Below, in pieces: positions 49,391 to 58,060 of a stretch of DNA of 64,000 bases. The notes beneath the pieces were generated by a model. It was given only the letters and a program-made list of their open reading frames with translations. It ran no database searches and was not told where the DNA came from. The stretch is taken from positions 39,164,305-39,228,304 of the forward strand of contig NC_044277.2 in the NCBI RefSeq assembly GCF_004027225.2. Direction: 5' to 3'. Position 1 is the first letter of the stretch; the number at the start of each line of letters is the position of its first letter. Position numbers and translations under genes: made by a program. The DNA is from Strigops habroptila. Lineage: Eukaryota; Chordata; Aves; Psittaciformes; Psittacidae.

Positions 49391-52300
49391 CATTCCAAAA
49401 TGGTGTCACACTATTTCACTCAGAGAAAGTAGTGTGAAACCTCTTTCCCCCTCAGAAAGCTACAAGGCATCAGCTGTGAGACGGGGAGAGTAGCTGTTGG
49501 TACTCTTCCAGTGAAATCATCTCCTTATCGCCACTGGATCAGCATATGGTCTTGCTTTCTAATAAAGGTGTATTTCTTTCAAGAGCAACAATATTATTAA
49601 GTTAGACCCAGCTTTTGTCTGAGATGAAAAGTTTAGCATTCCAGTTCTTCATACAAGCTTGTCTTCAGCAGCTGTGAGCACGAATGTGTGCATGACAGAT
49701 ATCTTTCATCTTCCTTCATATCTTAAATGATACACCTAGATGCATATTAAGGATATACAGAGATATGGTAAGCACTGGACATCTCTATCCTGTAAAGATG
49801 CATTTTGGACAGTGCTATACCAATCGTACATTGAGTGTCTCTGTTGGTATTACACTTCCTTTCTTATAATTCCTCTATGCCTACATTAGAACATAATTTA
49901 ATAAAGATATTTTAAAAGTAGTAATGCATACCTTGTGTCTGTAGGTTAATAACACAGGTCCTTCTAAACTGCTTTGATGCTAAGTTGGTATAGGAGACTT
50001 GACCTGCAATGCCTTTTGTGTCTCCAGTTATATATGTTCCCATTAAAAATTAAGCCTGTTTAGACTAAGCCAAAATGGAACCTGACTGTTTGGTCTTAAG
50101 AATGCTGTGACCTTTTGCACTGAGCTGAAGAAAATAAATCAACGTGCTGGTTTACATTCCCTATTTCAGTTCTATCAAAAAGGCTCTGTGATGCAAAAAG
50201 GGTTTGCTTGGGGTGCTAACAGCATGTTTGTTTCATATTTCTGTAAATCCATCTTCATTTAATGATTTAATAGCAGCTTTACTTAGCATGATGAGTATAG
50301 TTTGGAAAGAAAGGAAAGCTGCTCCTTGCAGTAAAGATGTGAAATCCGAGAGAGAGATTTAGTTGCTGCCCACTTCTGGCAAGACTTTGTAAAGTTATTC
50401 GATTGTGTTCTTGATCAGTAAAATGAAGATTTCACCTTGTTCTAACTTGAGCCTGGGAGTCTGGACAAGCCGTAGGACAAAAGGGCTCTTGGGGCGACAA
50501 GCACACTGTAATACAAATAGGTTTCTTTTGGCCGGTATATTTTTGATGACAAATAAAAAGCAGTTGGTGTCTGTGGTAATTTGGGATTAATATAAATGCC
50601 AAAGTTTTTTGTAACACAGGATATTTTTATTATAAAGTTCGTAGAGAGCAATAATTACCATCTTTAACTGCTGCAAAAAGGGATCTCTTTCTTTTTATGC
50701 CTTCCTATTTCTTTGTTTCTGAGTCTTCTGTGCTGAGGAAATATTATACTCCCACTCCTACAGTAATTTTCCTTATGTAGTTTTTGCTTTGTAGTATTTT
50801 GTCCAAAATTTTCAAAAAATCTCTCCTGTTTTCATCTTCTCTCTGCAAAGAATACTTTCCCCAGTAACAAAACTGAACTCAGGCTGGGAATTACAGCACT
50901 TTCATCTGCTGACACGGGGAAAAGTGAGCTCTTCAAGAAGTATTTTCTTAATTACTTCTTCCATGTATTGCTACTCATTCTCTGTGAATATTAGCATCTT
51001 TCAGGAGGAAGGAGAGGACTCTGTGTAGCAGGCACTGCTACATCTAGTGGGAAAAGGATAAAACAAGAGTCTGGCTGGGACCTTCTTCCTGTTCCCTGCC
51101 CTGCCAGGCCCTAGGGACCCTCATACAACCTCCGAAAGGATGCAGGATGAGGACCAGCAATAGACAGGAACCAGCCAAGACTCAAATGACAGAGGATATA
51201 GAGAAGCGATGAACTAACAGGGATACCTGTAGCACTTCCAACAGCCTCAGCTGGATTTCTTCTGCCCAGTGCTGGCTGTGCACAGACACCTCTCCTCTCT
51301 TATGGTGTCCCTGCACCTCTGCATTTCACGCCCAATCTCTTCCCATCTTTTCCTCTTCCCTGGTTCCCACCAGCAGCTATAAGACTTATCCACTATAAAA
51401 CAACCCTCTCCATTACTCTTTTTCTACACAGAATTTACATGCCTCTTATTTGGTCCTTTTTGCTCTTACTTCATCCTTCATCTGTTCCTGTTATAGTCCC
51501 GTATCTTATCTGCAGGGATTATCTGCACCTCTGACACTGACTGGGTTTTTGTCATGACCAGATTAAACACAGTAAGTGACATTAAACAGAGTTTTGAAGG
51601 ACATGGCAGACTGAGTAGCTGAGTGGGCAGGCTGAGCACGGACGTTCCTGCGCAGAACAATGAAAGCAGGAACCAGTCAGTCCAGGGGCATGAGATGGAT
51701 GCTGCAGGTGGAAAAATCAGGAGGCTACTGGGCTATCTGCCCCATCACACCATGCTGACTAGTACAGTGCAAGCCAATAAATGATGACAGAGCTGAGGGT
51801 CAGTAGCAGGGGAGTAATGATGCCCATCACAAAAAGCTCTACTTGTAGAGAGCATCTTTACAGCAAAAGAGGCACTGAATGTGTCACCTCTGGAGTTAGT
51901 CAGTGCTTCCCTAACCATCTTAGGTACAAACTTTACAGCATTCCTGCTGATTCAGTGGCATAACAATTTGCTCATTGCTACAAATACAGATCCCTCACAT
52001 GAGAGCATAAATATACCCACTGGGATGATTTCTAAAATGCCTACCTCTTCTCTTGATGGTTCGCTTACAAAGTTGGCTGATAGTACTGCATAAACAGAAA
52101 GCTTAATTCTCTTCTCATTCACACTGAATATAGGCAAGATCTGTGCCTTTGGCTTGAATGGATGTATTTCTGAAAATGCAGACATTCATTTGAGCATCCT
52201 TAACCTGAGTGGGATAAGATGATGTAAAGACTAACGGGTGTCAGTAAACACAATTTTCATATGGTAGTACTGACTTTGTGTTAGTTCTGAAGGATAAAGA

Positions 52301-53031
52301 CCTGTCTGTGTCTCAGGTAACAGAGAAGTGTGTGATATTGATGTGCTGCAGCATTAAGAGAGGCAAATGAGATCTGAGGAGGTATAAATTGAGGTGTCTT
52401 CCTCCTCCAGGAGAGATAATTATGCATTAATGCCCTAATGGAATTTCAACTGACATACTGCATACTGTTCCCGTCACTCAGGTCCAGAAATGATGAACGC
52501 AAACATGCAAAGCAGAGCACATGAAAAGGGCCTATCTCAAGGCAGAAAGCTGAAGAGCACAGCTTGTTCACTTCAGCAAAATGAGGAGTAGGGAGAATAA
52601 TACCACCAGAAACACCCAGGAGGGGGAAAAAAACTCAAGACAATGCTGAAAGAAGATCAAATAAATATAAACCAGTTAGAAATAATTTGGGGCTAGAAAT
52701 AGAAGGTGGCTTCTGATAGTCCAATTCTGGCATCTTAGCACTGCCGGGGTAAAGCCCTCTGCAAACAAAAGGTGTCAGGAATCGCATCATTGCTCTACAC
52801 CAGTTCCCCAGGACATCAACCAGAGCAGAGCAGTGAGCTGCCCCAGCTGCTGGGGTTAAGCACCTTGCAGAAGTGCTTGGGGTTTTGCCTTTATCTGGTT
52901 CCTTCCTATTTGGTGCATTCCTGGTCCAGCAAAATTATGACAATAAGGCAAATCTGTCCATACTTGTGAAATTCCCAGTATTTTCAAACCAAAAACCTTG
53001 TCCTTCTCACTCGCTTTAGTAAAACCTGCTT
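49391..53031. other. intergenic region upstream of PENK
   Basis: AT-rich, no gene or interspersed repeat recognised. As the immediate 5' flank of PENK it is where distal control elements might lie, but none can be identified from sequence alone. Confidence 0.5.
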
Positions 53032-53057
53032 CACACACACACACACACACACACACA
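53032..53057. repeat. CA dinucleotide microsatellite
   Basis: Thirteen uninterrupted CA/AC units just upstream of the PENK CpG island. Confidence 0.95.
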
Positions 53058-53457
53058 GTGTTTCACACCTGAGGCACAATGAGAGAGGGAGGCAGCAAGG
53101 ACTCTCAGCACCAGCGCTCGGCGTTTTGGCAGGGTGAAACCACCAAACCCGAACCCCGCAAAGCCAACCCCCGCGCCCCGGCGCTGTGCAGCGCTCCTGA
53201 GGGAAACTGCGCCCGCCGCCCCGGGGAGCGGGGCTCCGCCGAGGGCTGCCTCCGCCCCGGGTGCCTCCCCCGTCCCCGGCGTGATTCACGCCGATGTCTC
53301 ATCCCCTCCGCGCCCGGTGAAAACTTCTCCCGGTAACTTTGCCGGTGCCGGTGCCCCGCTCCCCCCGACGGCAGGGGCACACCTCCCTCCATCCTTCATC
53401 CTCCATCCCAAACCCCGTCGGAGGCTCTGACGGTGGGGCAGCAGCGCTGGGGGGGAA

Positions 53458-53464
53458 TGTCGTA
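53458..53464 (+). promoter_or_regulatory. PENK: ENKCRE-1-like element
   Basis: TGTCGTA, one base different from the mammalian PENK ENKCRE-1 core TGGCGTA. It sits 5 bp upstream of ENKCRE-2, a spacing like that of the mammalian enhancer, which binds CREB/AP-1-family factors. Confidence 0.7.
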
Positions 53465-53469
53465 GGTGC

Positions 53470-53476
53470 TGCGTCA
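53470..53476 (+). promoter_or_regulatory. PENK: ENKCRE-2 element
   Basis: TGCGTCA, identical to the mammalian PENK ENKCRE-2 core, the main cAMP- and depolarisation-responsive element of the gene. It lies about 54 bp upstream of the TATA box, consistent with a position near -90 relative to the start site. Confidence 0.82.
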
Positions 53477-53493
53477 GCGGGAGCCCGACGGCG

Positions 53494-53498
53494 ATTGG
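53494..53498 (-). promoter_or_regulatory. PENK: inverted CCAAT box
   Basis: ATTGG within GGCGATTGGGG, the same context I recall downstream of ENKCRE-2 in mammalian PENK promoters (NF-1/NF-Y type site). Confidence 0.6.
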
Positions 53499-53529
53499 GG
53501 GAGGCCTCGCTCTCCCCGCGGTCACTAAT

Positions 53530-53535
53530 TATAAA
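53530..53535 (+). promoter_or_regulatory. PENK: TATA box of PENK
   Basis: TATAAA in the context CTAATTATAAAGTGCC, the only AT-rich break in this part of the island. It predicts transcription start near 53560. A second TATAAAT at 53684-53690 falls inside the expected 5' transcribed region and is less likely to be the main TATA box. Confidence 0.7.
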
Positions 53536-53559
53536 GTGCCGGGGCGCCGCCGCCGCCCG

Positions 53560-53772
53560 CACCCGCTCCGCTCTGGCTCCCGCTCGGCGTTCTCCGAGCT
53601 GCTCCGCTATCAGCAGCCGCAGGTTCCGAGTTCCTCCCCCCGCGCACCTCCGGGGTTTCTCCAGAGGCTGCTCGACCCTCCACTATAAATAACAGCGGCT
53701 CCGACGCTGAGGCTCCAGCAAGGCGCGGCTCACTCCCGACCAACTCCCGGGAGCCCCGAGGGGAGCCTGTGT
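53560..53772 (+). other. PENK: PENK 5' non-coding exon(s), predicted
   Basis: Start is inferred from the TATA box; the end is a strong splice donor, TGT|GTGAGT, at 53773. The human gene, as I recall it, has two small 5' exons (about 70 and 56 bp) split by an 87-bp intron. A matching arrangement is possible here: donor CAG|GTTCCG after 53622 and acceptor CTCCAG| at 53718, giving exons of about 63 and 54 bp and a 96-bp intron. The alternative is one unspliced 213-bp exon. Transcript data are needed to choose. Confidence 0.5.
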
Positions 53773-54293
53773 GTGAGTGAACGCTCGGCCTGAGGGGATG
53801 GGGGCCGGGGAGGGCCAGGGCAGCTCTGCCGGGGCTGCTCTGCCGGGGCTGGTGCCCGTCGTCGGGGCAGCTACTCGGGGCGCTGCGGTGAGAATCCCTT
53901 CCTGGCAGGGGCTGCCGTCCCGTCCGCGGCGGGGCTCTCCTCTGGAGGCTTTACCGGGAAGGGGCGGGATAAAGTCTTTGGGGACGCACACTTTCACCGG
54001 TCGGGAGCTTATAGTCGCTTCATCTTCGGGTCCGCTCCTGCTCCGGACGCAGGGCCGTCGTCTGCTTACCTTAAGTGCCTGCTTGCCTTAAAAGCATGCT
54101 TACCTCGCAGCGCAACCACGCCGGCTCCCAAAGCGTGTGAGTTCCAGAGTTGCGAGCCATGACTTGGGTTTTAAACCGCGGCGGCCGAATAGTTTCGTGC
54201 CGCCTTTTCCTGCCCCGAAGGTGGGGGAGGCAGTGCCCGGGGGTGGGAGCGGGGGGAGGCGGCTGCCGGCTGACTTCTCTCTGTTTCTTGCAG
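53773..54293 (+). other. PENK: PENK intron before the first coding exon
   Basis: Starts GTGAGT and ends in a pyrimidine tract with TCTCTGTTTCTTGCAG at 54278-54293. At 521 bp it is close to the roughly 470 bp I recall for the human equivalent. GC-rich, no other feature seen. Confidence 0.7.
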
Positions 54294-54298
54294 CCCCC

Positions 54299-54435
54299 AT
54301 GGCGATGCTCCTGAGACTCGGCTGCTCGCTGCTGGCCCTCAGCACCTGCCTGCTGCGCGGGCAAGGGCGGACTGCGGCCGCGACTGCGCTGCCTGCGCCT
54401 ACCGCCTGGGACCCCGCGCCGGCATACACCCCCTG
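54299..54435 (+). CDS. PENK: PENK coding exon: signal peptide and synenkephalin start, with a 1-base frameshift
   Basis: The exon runs from the acceptor at 54293 to the donor CTG|GTAGCG at 54436, with ATG at 54299. The start encodes a clear signal peptide (MAMLLRLGCSLLALSTCLLRG). From 54370 the expected synenkephalin start, DCGRDCAACAYRLGPRAG then IHPL, is encoded in a different frame: ATG and this Asp codon are 71 bases apart instead of 72. One base is missing, most simply a G in GGG at 54359-54361; with it the signal peptide would be 24 residues, as in human PENK. As written, the ATG frame runs into TAG at 54437-54439. Exon size (142 bp) and phase-0 donor match the human 141-bp exon. Three of the six conserved synenkephalin cysteines are here. 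The defect could be a homopolymer sequencing error, a polymorphism, or true inactivation; the otherwise intact gene favours an error. Confidence 0.9.
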
Positions 54436-57078
54436 GTAGCGGGAGCGGGGCCGGAGGGGCCGCCTACCCCTTCAGACATCTCGGACGGGGCGGCCCCCGC
54501 TCTCCTTGGGGTTAACTTCGTGAAGGAGGAAAAGGGGACGGGAAAGGAGGGAAAATAGCAAAAATAAATAGTGAGGGAAGCGGCCGGAGTCGCTTGGAAG
54601 ACCCGGGTTTGACGGCGGGGGGGGAACACATGGGTCCCTGGAGCGCTGGGGAGAGCGCGGCACAAACCCAGCGCGCCCCGAGAACGGCCGCATCAGCGAG
54701 CGGCGGCTGTTCGGGGAGATGGAGGGACACCCCGCGCCGGGCAGCTCCGGGGAGCAAGTTAAAGCCGGTTGAAAACGCCGAAGGGGAAGGGAAATCCGGC
54801 CGGAGAGGAAAAGGAGAGGTCGCTGCCGGGCTCTTCAGTCCGGGGATGCGGGGCGGAGGGGGGCGGACTCCCGGCCGCCGGCTCCCCATTAGGGTGAGCG
54901 CTGTCCCCGCGGGATGGCTGAGGAGCTGCAAAGCGGCGGATCTGCCCGACATCCCACCAGAAGTGAGGTTCAAGCCTGGTTTGAGTAGCCATAACTCCCG
55001 CTGCTCTTCCTCTCTGCGCGGTGCTGCACGGCGTTAGGAATATGCCTGTGTAACATCCCTTTGATAGTCTCATACAACAAATCATGCCAAGAAAACTCCA
55101 GAACGCAGGGGAAGGTTTATCCGTAACTTTAATGATATCGAAATTATTTAGAAGTATAGTCACAGAGGCAACTCGTGAAAATCTGGGGTCCCTCAGCCCT
55201 CTGTGAAGAAGGTGGGAACTCAGGCTGCTGAGTCCTTTGTTAGTGGCACCTTTGGTTCCTGACCTCAGATAGATGGGTATTGAGACATCATGTTCTCAGC
55301 ACATCTAAATGATCTGAAAAGTTTTGTTCCTACGATGTCATAGCTTATTTGGAAGCACACGAAAGGAAGGACTGGACCCTATTCTTACACAGGATTAGGA
55401 ATTACTGAGTACTTGTGCTTATTCCAAAAGTACAAGGGTTCACTCCTGACCACAGCAGGTTCATAAAGGCAATATTCTTAGGACGGATGACAAAACAGTT
55501 CGCTACACTTTTTTTGCTTACATTAGCTTTCAATCAAAGCTTAGCTTTAATGTCATCTGGGGAAAAAAAGTGGTAGTTTGGTCTTTTGGAGGGAGAGATG
55601 TGTGATATACTTGTTGTGGATGTCTATATTGATACTCTCTTTTGTACACCTTCAGTAGTTATTCAAGAAAGAATCAAAGTCCCATTCAGTGACAACACTT
55701 ATTAGCTGAATAGGAAAAGAAGCAATGTGCCATACCTTATGTTCATTATACGTGTACAAACGATTTTTAGAAGCAAATGTTTCTAGATTCTAGCATCTAG
55801 TAACACGATGACTGAATTTATCACATCATATCTGTAAGATACAAGATTTATCCCATTGTACCTGGTTATTCACATCTACGAGATAGCATATTCATGTTCA
55901 TTTGGCAACAGGGGTTTATTAAAATTAATTGAGAAGGGGAAAGACCTATTCTTGCTTTGACTGAGAGCAATTTAAAACTCAGCCTCTCAGGCTGAAATGG
56001 GACTCAAGAGACAGGTAAGGCCAGGGTTAGGGAGCTGGTCAGTTAGCTATTAGAACTGTGCTGGAATTTAATTTCACACTCTTAAAGCATGTTGAGATCC
56101 TTAGAAAGCATTCTCCATAGGCAGAATAAGTGTTTCTCTTACTGAAAATACTGATGATTTCTTCTTTAATTGTTGTGATATGAAAACCATGGACAAGAAG
56201 AAAAACCACCGGATTCACCTTTTTTGCAACTGAAGAATGTGGCTTCACAAGAAGTAAATTCCCCTGACAGAGACAGCAGTAGCTAATATGTCCATTATTA
56301 TCATTACATTACAGGTTATGAGATATGCACACAGGTACTGAAAACTTTCTTTATGTCTTACCTTGAAAATTTTTCACTACAGTCAGAAGCAGCGCAGCTT
56401 AGGATTTTTTCCCTTCTTCCTGATGGTCACCACTTTGCATGTCAAACTAGCAAAGCCAGAAATTTGATCCTGCTTAAAAGAGCCTGTATTTCTACATTTG
56501 TATTAGTACACATTTGAAAAATCTGCTCCATGAAGAGAAACTAATGGTAACAGACAGAAAGACAGCCTTTAAAGCTATGCAGCATAGTGAAGATACTGAG
56601 CAGTACAGTACAGCTGACTGCTTTCCTAAAACTTCCAAATGTTACTTTTAAGATTGAATACACTTCTACACTTTCATTATGAAGAAAACCATAATTGGTT
56701 TTTAGCTTCCCAGTAGAAAATAAAAGAATAAAGAATCACAACAACACACCCAAGCGTAAGTGAGGTGCAGGAGCTGTACACGTGGCTTCCTTTGAAACAG
56801 AAACATAGTGGCAGCCTTGACATACAGGACCCACGATCCACCTCATCCAGTCTCCTGTCTCTTAGAGTGGAGACTACCATGTCCTTCAGAGAGGGATATG
56901 AAGAGCTTCAGAACACACAGGTACTAAATCAGCTGTCCACAAGAGCAGCCCTTCCAAGCCACTCACAGAGAGAGGCTTGCTCACGGTCTTTTAAAAACCA
57001 GTAAAAACAAGTCTTTTAAAGACAAGGTGGCAGTGAGGTGATACTATCAAATCTCAGTAAACCACATCCATTTTTCAG
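54436..57078 (+). other. PENK: PENK large intron
   Basis: 2643 bp between donor GTAGCG (54436) and acceptor TTTTTCAG (57071-57078). The first 600 bp belong to the CpG island; the rest is AT-rich. No gene or repeat recognised within it; the open frames at 54594-55037 and 56765-57004 are not supported as genes. Confidence 0.88.
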
Positions 57079-57747
57079 GCATGTACACTAGAATGTGAAG
57101 GAAAGCTACCTTCTGCCAAAGCCTGGGAGACCTGCAAGGATCTCCTGCAACTGGCAAAGCTGGATGTCTCTGAGGATGGCAACATCGCTCCAGGAGACAA
57201 GAAGGAGCTGGATGAGAACCATTTGCTTGCGAAGAAGTATGGAGGCTTCATGAAAAGATACGGGGGGGTCATGAAGAAGATGGATGAGCTCTACCGGGTA
57301 GAACCAGAGGATGAAGCTAACGGAGGAGAAATCCTGGCTAAAAGGTATGGAGGGTTTATGAAGAAAGACTCAGATGACGATGCCCTTGCTAATTCCTCTG
57401 ATCTGCTGAAGGAGCTTCTAGGAACAGGGGATAACCCTGAAGCAGGGCATTACCGAGAGATAAATGAAAATGATGGGGATGTCAGCAAAAGATATGGAGG
57501 CTTCATGAGAAGCATAAAGCGCAGCCCCGAGTTGGAAGATGAAGCCAAAGAGTTGCAAAAGAGATACGGTGGCTTCATGAGAAGAGTGGGTAGGCCAGAA
57601 TGGTGGCTGGATTACCAGAAACGATACGGTGGGTTTCTTAAGCGCTTCGCCGACTCCATTCTCCCTTCAGAAGAAGATGGGGAAACAACTTATTCCAAAG
57701 AGGTCCCAGAGATGGAAAAGAGATACGGTGGATTTATGAGATTTTAG
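57079..57747 (+). CDS. PENK: PENK main coding exon: all enkephalin peptides
   Basis: Encodes the last 222 residues of preproenkephalin, the secreted precursor of the opioid pentapeptides, ending at TAG 57745-57747. With the repaired first exon the protein would be 268 residues (human 267). It starts in phase 0 with ACTLECEGKLPS, completing the six-cysteine synenkephalin domain. Opioid units, in full-protein numbering: YGGFM 100-104 (57238-57252), YGGVM 107-111 (57259-57273), YGGFM 136-140 (57346-57360), octapeptide YGGFMRSI 185-192 (57493-57516), YGGFM 209-213 (57565-57579), Leu-enkephalin YGGFL 229-233 (57625-57639), heptapeptide YGGFMRF 262-268 (57724-57744). All are bounded by KR, KK or RR sites for prohormone convertases; acidic spacers separate them as in mammals. 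Oddities: the second unit has Val for Phe4, and the site before the first unit is KK where human has KR. Expressed in neurons and endocrine cells of the regulated secretory pathway. Confidence 0.98.
   Translation, partial: ACTLECEGKLPSAKAWETCKDLLQLAKLDVSEDGNIAPGDKKELDENHLLAKKYGGFMKRYGGVMKKMDELYRVEPEDEANGGEILAKRYGGFMKKDSDDDALANSSDLLKELLGTGDNPEAGHYREINENDGDVSKRYGGFMRSIKRSPELEDEAKELQKRYGGFMRRVGRPEWWLDYQKRYGGFLKRFADSILPSEEDGETTYSKEVPEMEKRYGGFMRF
57238..57252 (+). other. PENK: Met-enkephalin 1 coding unit
   Basis: YGGFM preceded by KK (57232-57237) and followed by KR. Mammals have KR before this unit; KK is usually cut less efficiently by prohormone convertases, so release may be weaker. Confidence 0.95.
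57259..57273 (+). other. PENK: degenerate enkephalin unit YGGVM
   Basis: The second unit reads TAC GGG GGG GTC ATG: Phe4 (TTC or TTT elsewhere) has become Val (GTC at 57268-57270), by a single T-to-G change at the end of a run of seven G. Phe4 is essential for opioid receptor binding, so the peptide is expected to be inactive or weak. Confidence 0.95.
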
Positions 57748-58060
57748 TACCTTTCCCTTTATCCTTTTTGTCCTAAATGAGAAAGACTGCCTTATTGGTC
57801 ATAACTTATTGTAACGTGTTGCTTGTACTGTACAGTTTTTTACTGTCCTTGGTTAATGATGCAACCTGCAATTTGTTGTTTCAGGTTTTGTGTTCTTCCA
57901 AGTCAACTAACTAATTTCTGTTTTAGTCAAGTTTCAGTCTGTATTGTAGTTTCCATGCTAGAATTATTTTGATTACTGTATTCATTTTCTTTAGAGGAAG
58001 TACCTCAACAGTAGAGTTGCTTAACTGTGTGTACAATAAATTCTTCATCCTAACTGCATA
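57748..58060 (+). other. PENK: PENK 3' untranslated region
   Basis: AT-rich sequence from the stop codon to the expected cleavage site about 20 bp after the poly(A) signal at 58035. T-rich stretches such as GTACAGTTTTTTACTG are present. Length about 310 bp, similar to the mammalian 3' UTR. Confidence 0.75.
58035..58040 (+). terminator. PENK: PENK polyadenylation signal
   Basis: Canonical AATAAA 288 bp after the stop codon, the first such hexamer after the coding region, followed by T- and GT-rich sequence (CGTTTTTTGTTTTC, about 58071-58084). Confidence 0.85.

Larger units (their letters stand above)
53100..55050. other. PENK: CpG island covering the PENK promoter and first exons
   Basis: Sharp rise in G+C with frequent CpG from about 53100, returning to AT-rich sequence after about 55050. 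The many long open frames on both strands here (up to 153 codons) are a by-product of the GC-rich composition. Such islands are usual at vertebrate neural gene promoters. Confidence 0.85.

Noticed and set aside
53684..53690. Second TATA box (TATAAAT) as the PENK core promoter
   Set aside because: The TATAAA at 53530 has the expected spacing from ENKCRE-2 and gives a 5' region of the expected length; the downstream one may be used as a minor start.
54137..54439. 100-codon open frame running through the PENK signal peptide
   Set aside because: Its upstream part is intron ending in a good acceptor at 54293, and its end is an artefact of the frameshift; the genuine start is ATG 54299.
53079..55163. 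Many open frames of 80-153 codons on both strands around the PENK promoter
   Set aside because: They overlap each other in all frames and reflect stop-codon scarcity in a CpG island; only the exon at 54294-54435 has splice sites and homology.
54299..57747. PENK as a pseudogene
   Set aside because: One missing base in a homopolymer and one substitution are not enough: promoter, splice sites, cleavage sites, six other opioid units, stop and poly(A) signal are intact, so error or polymorphism is more likely.
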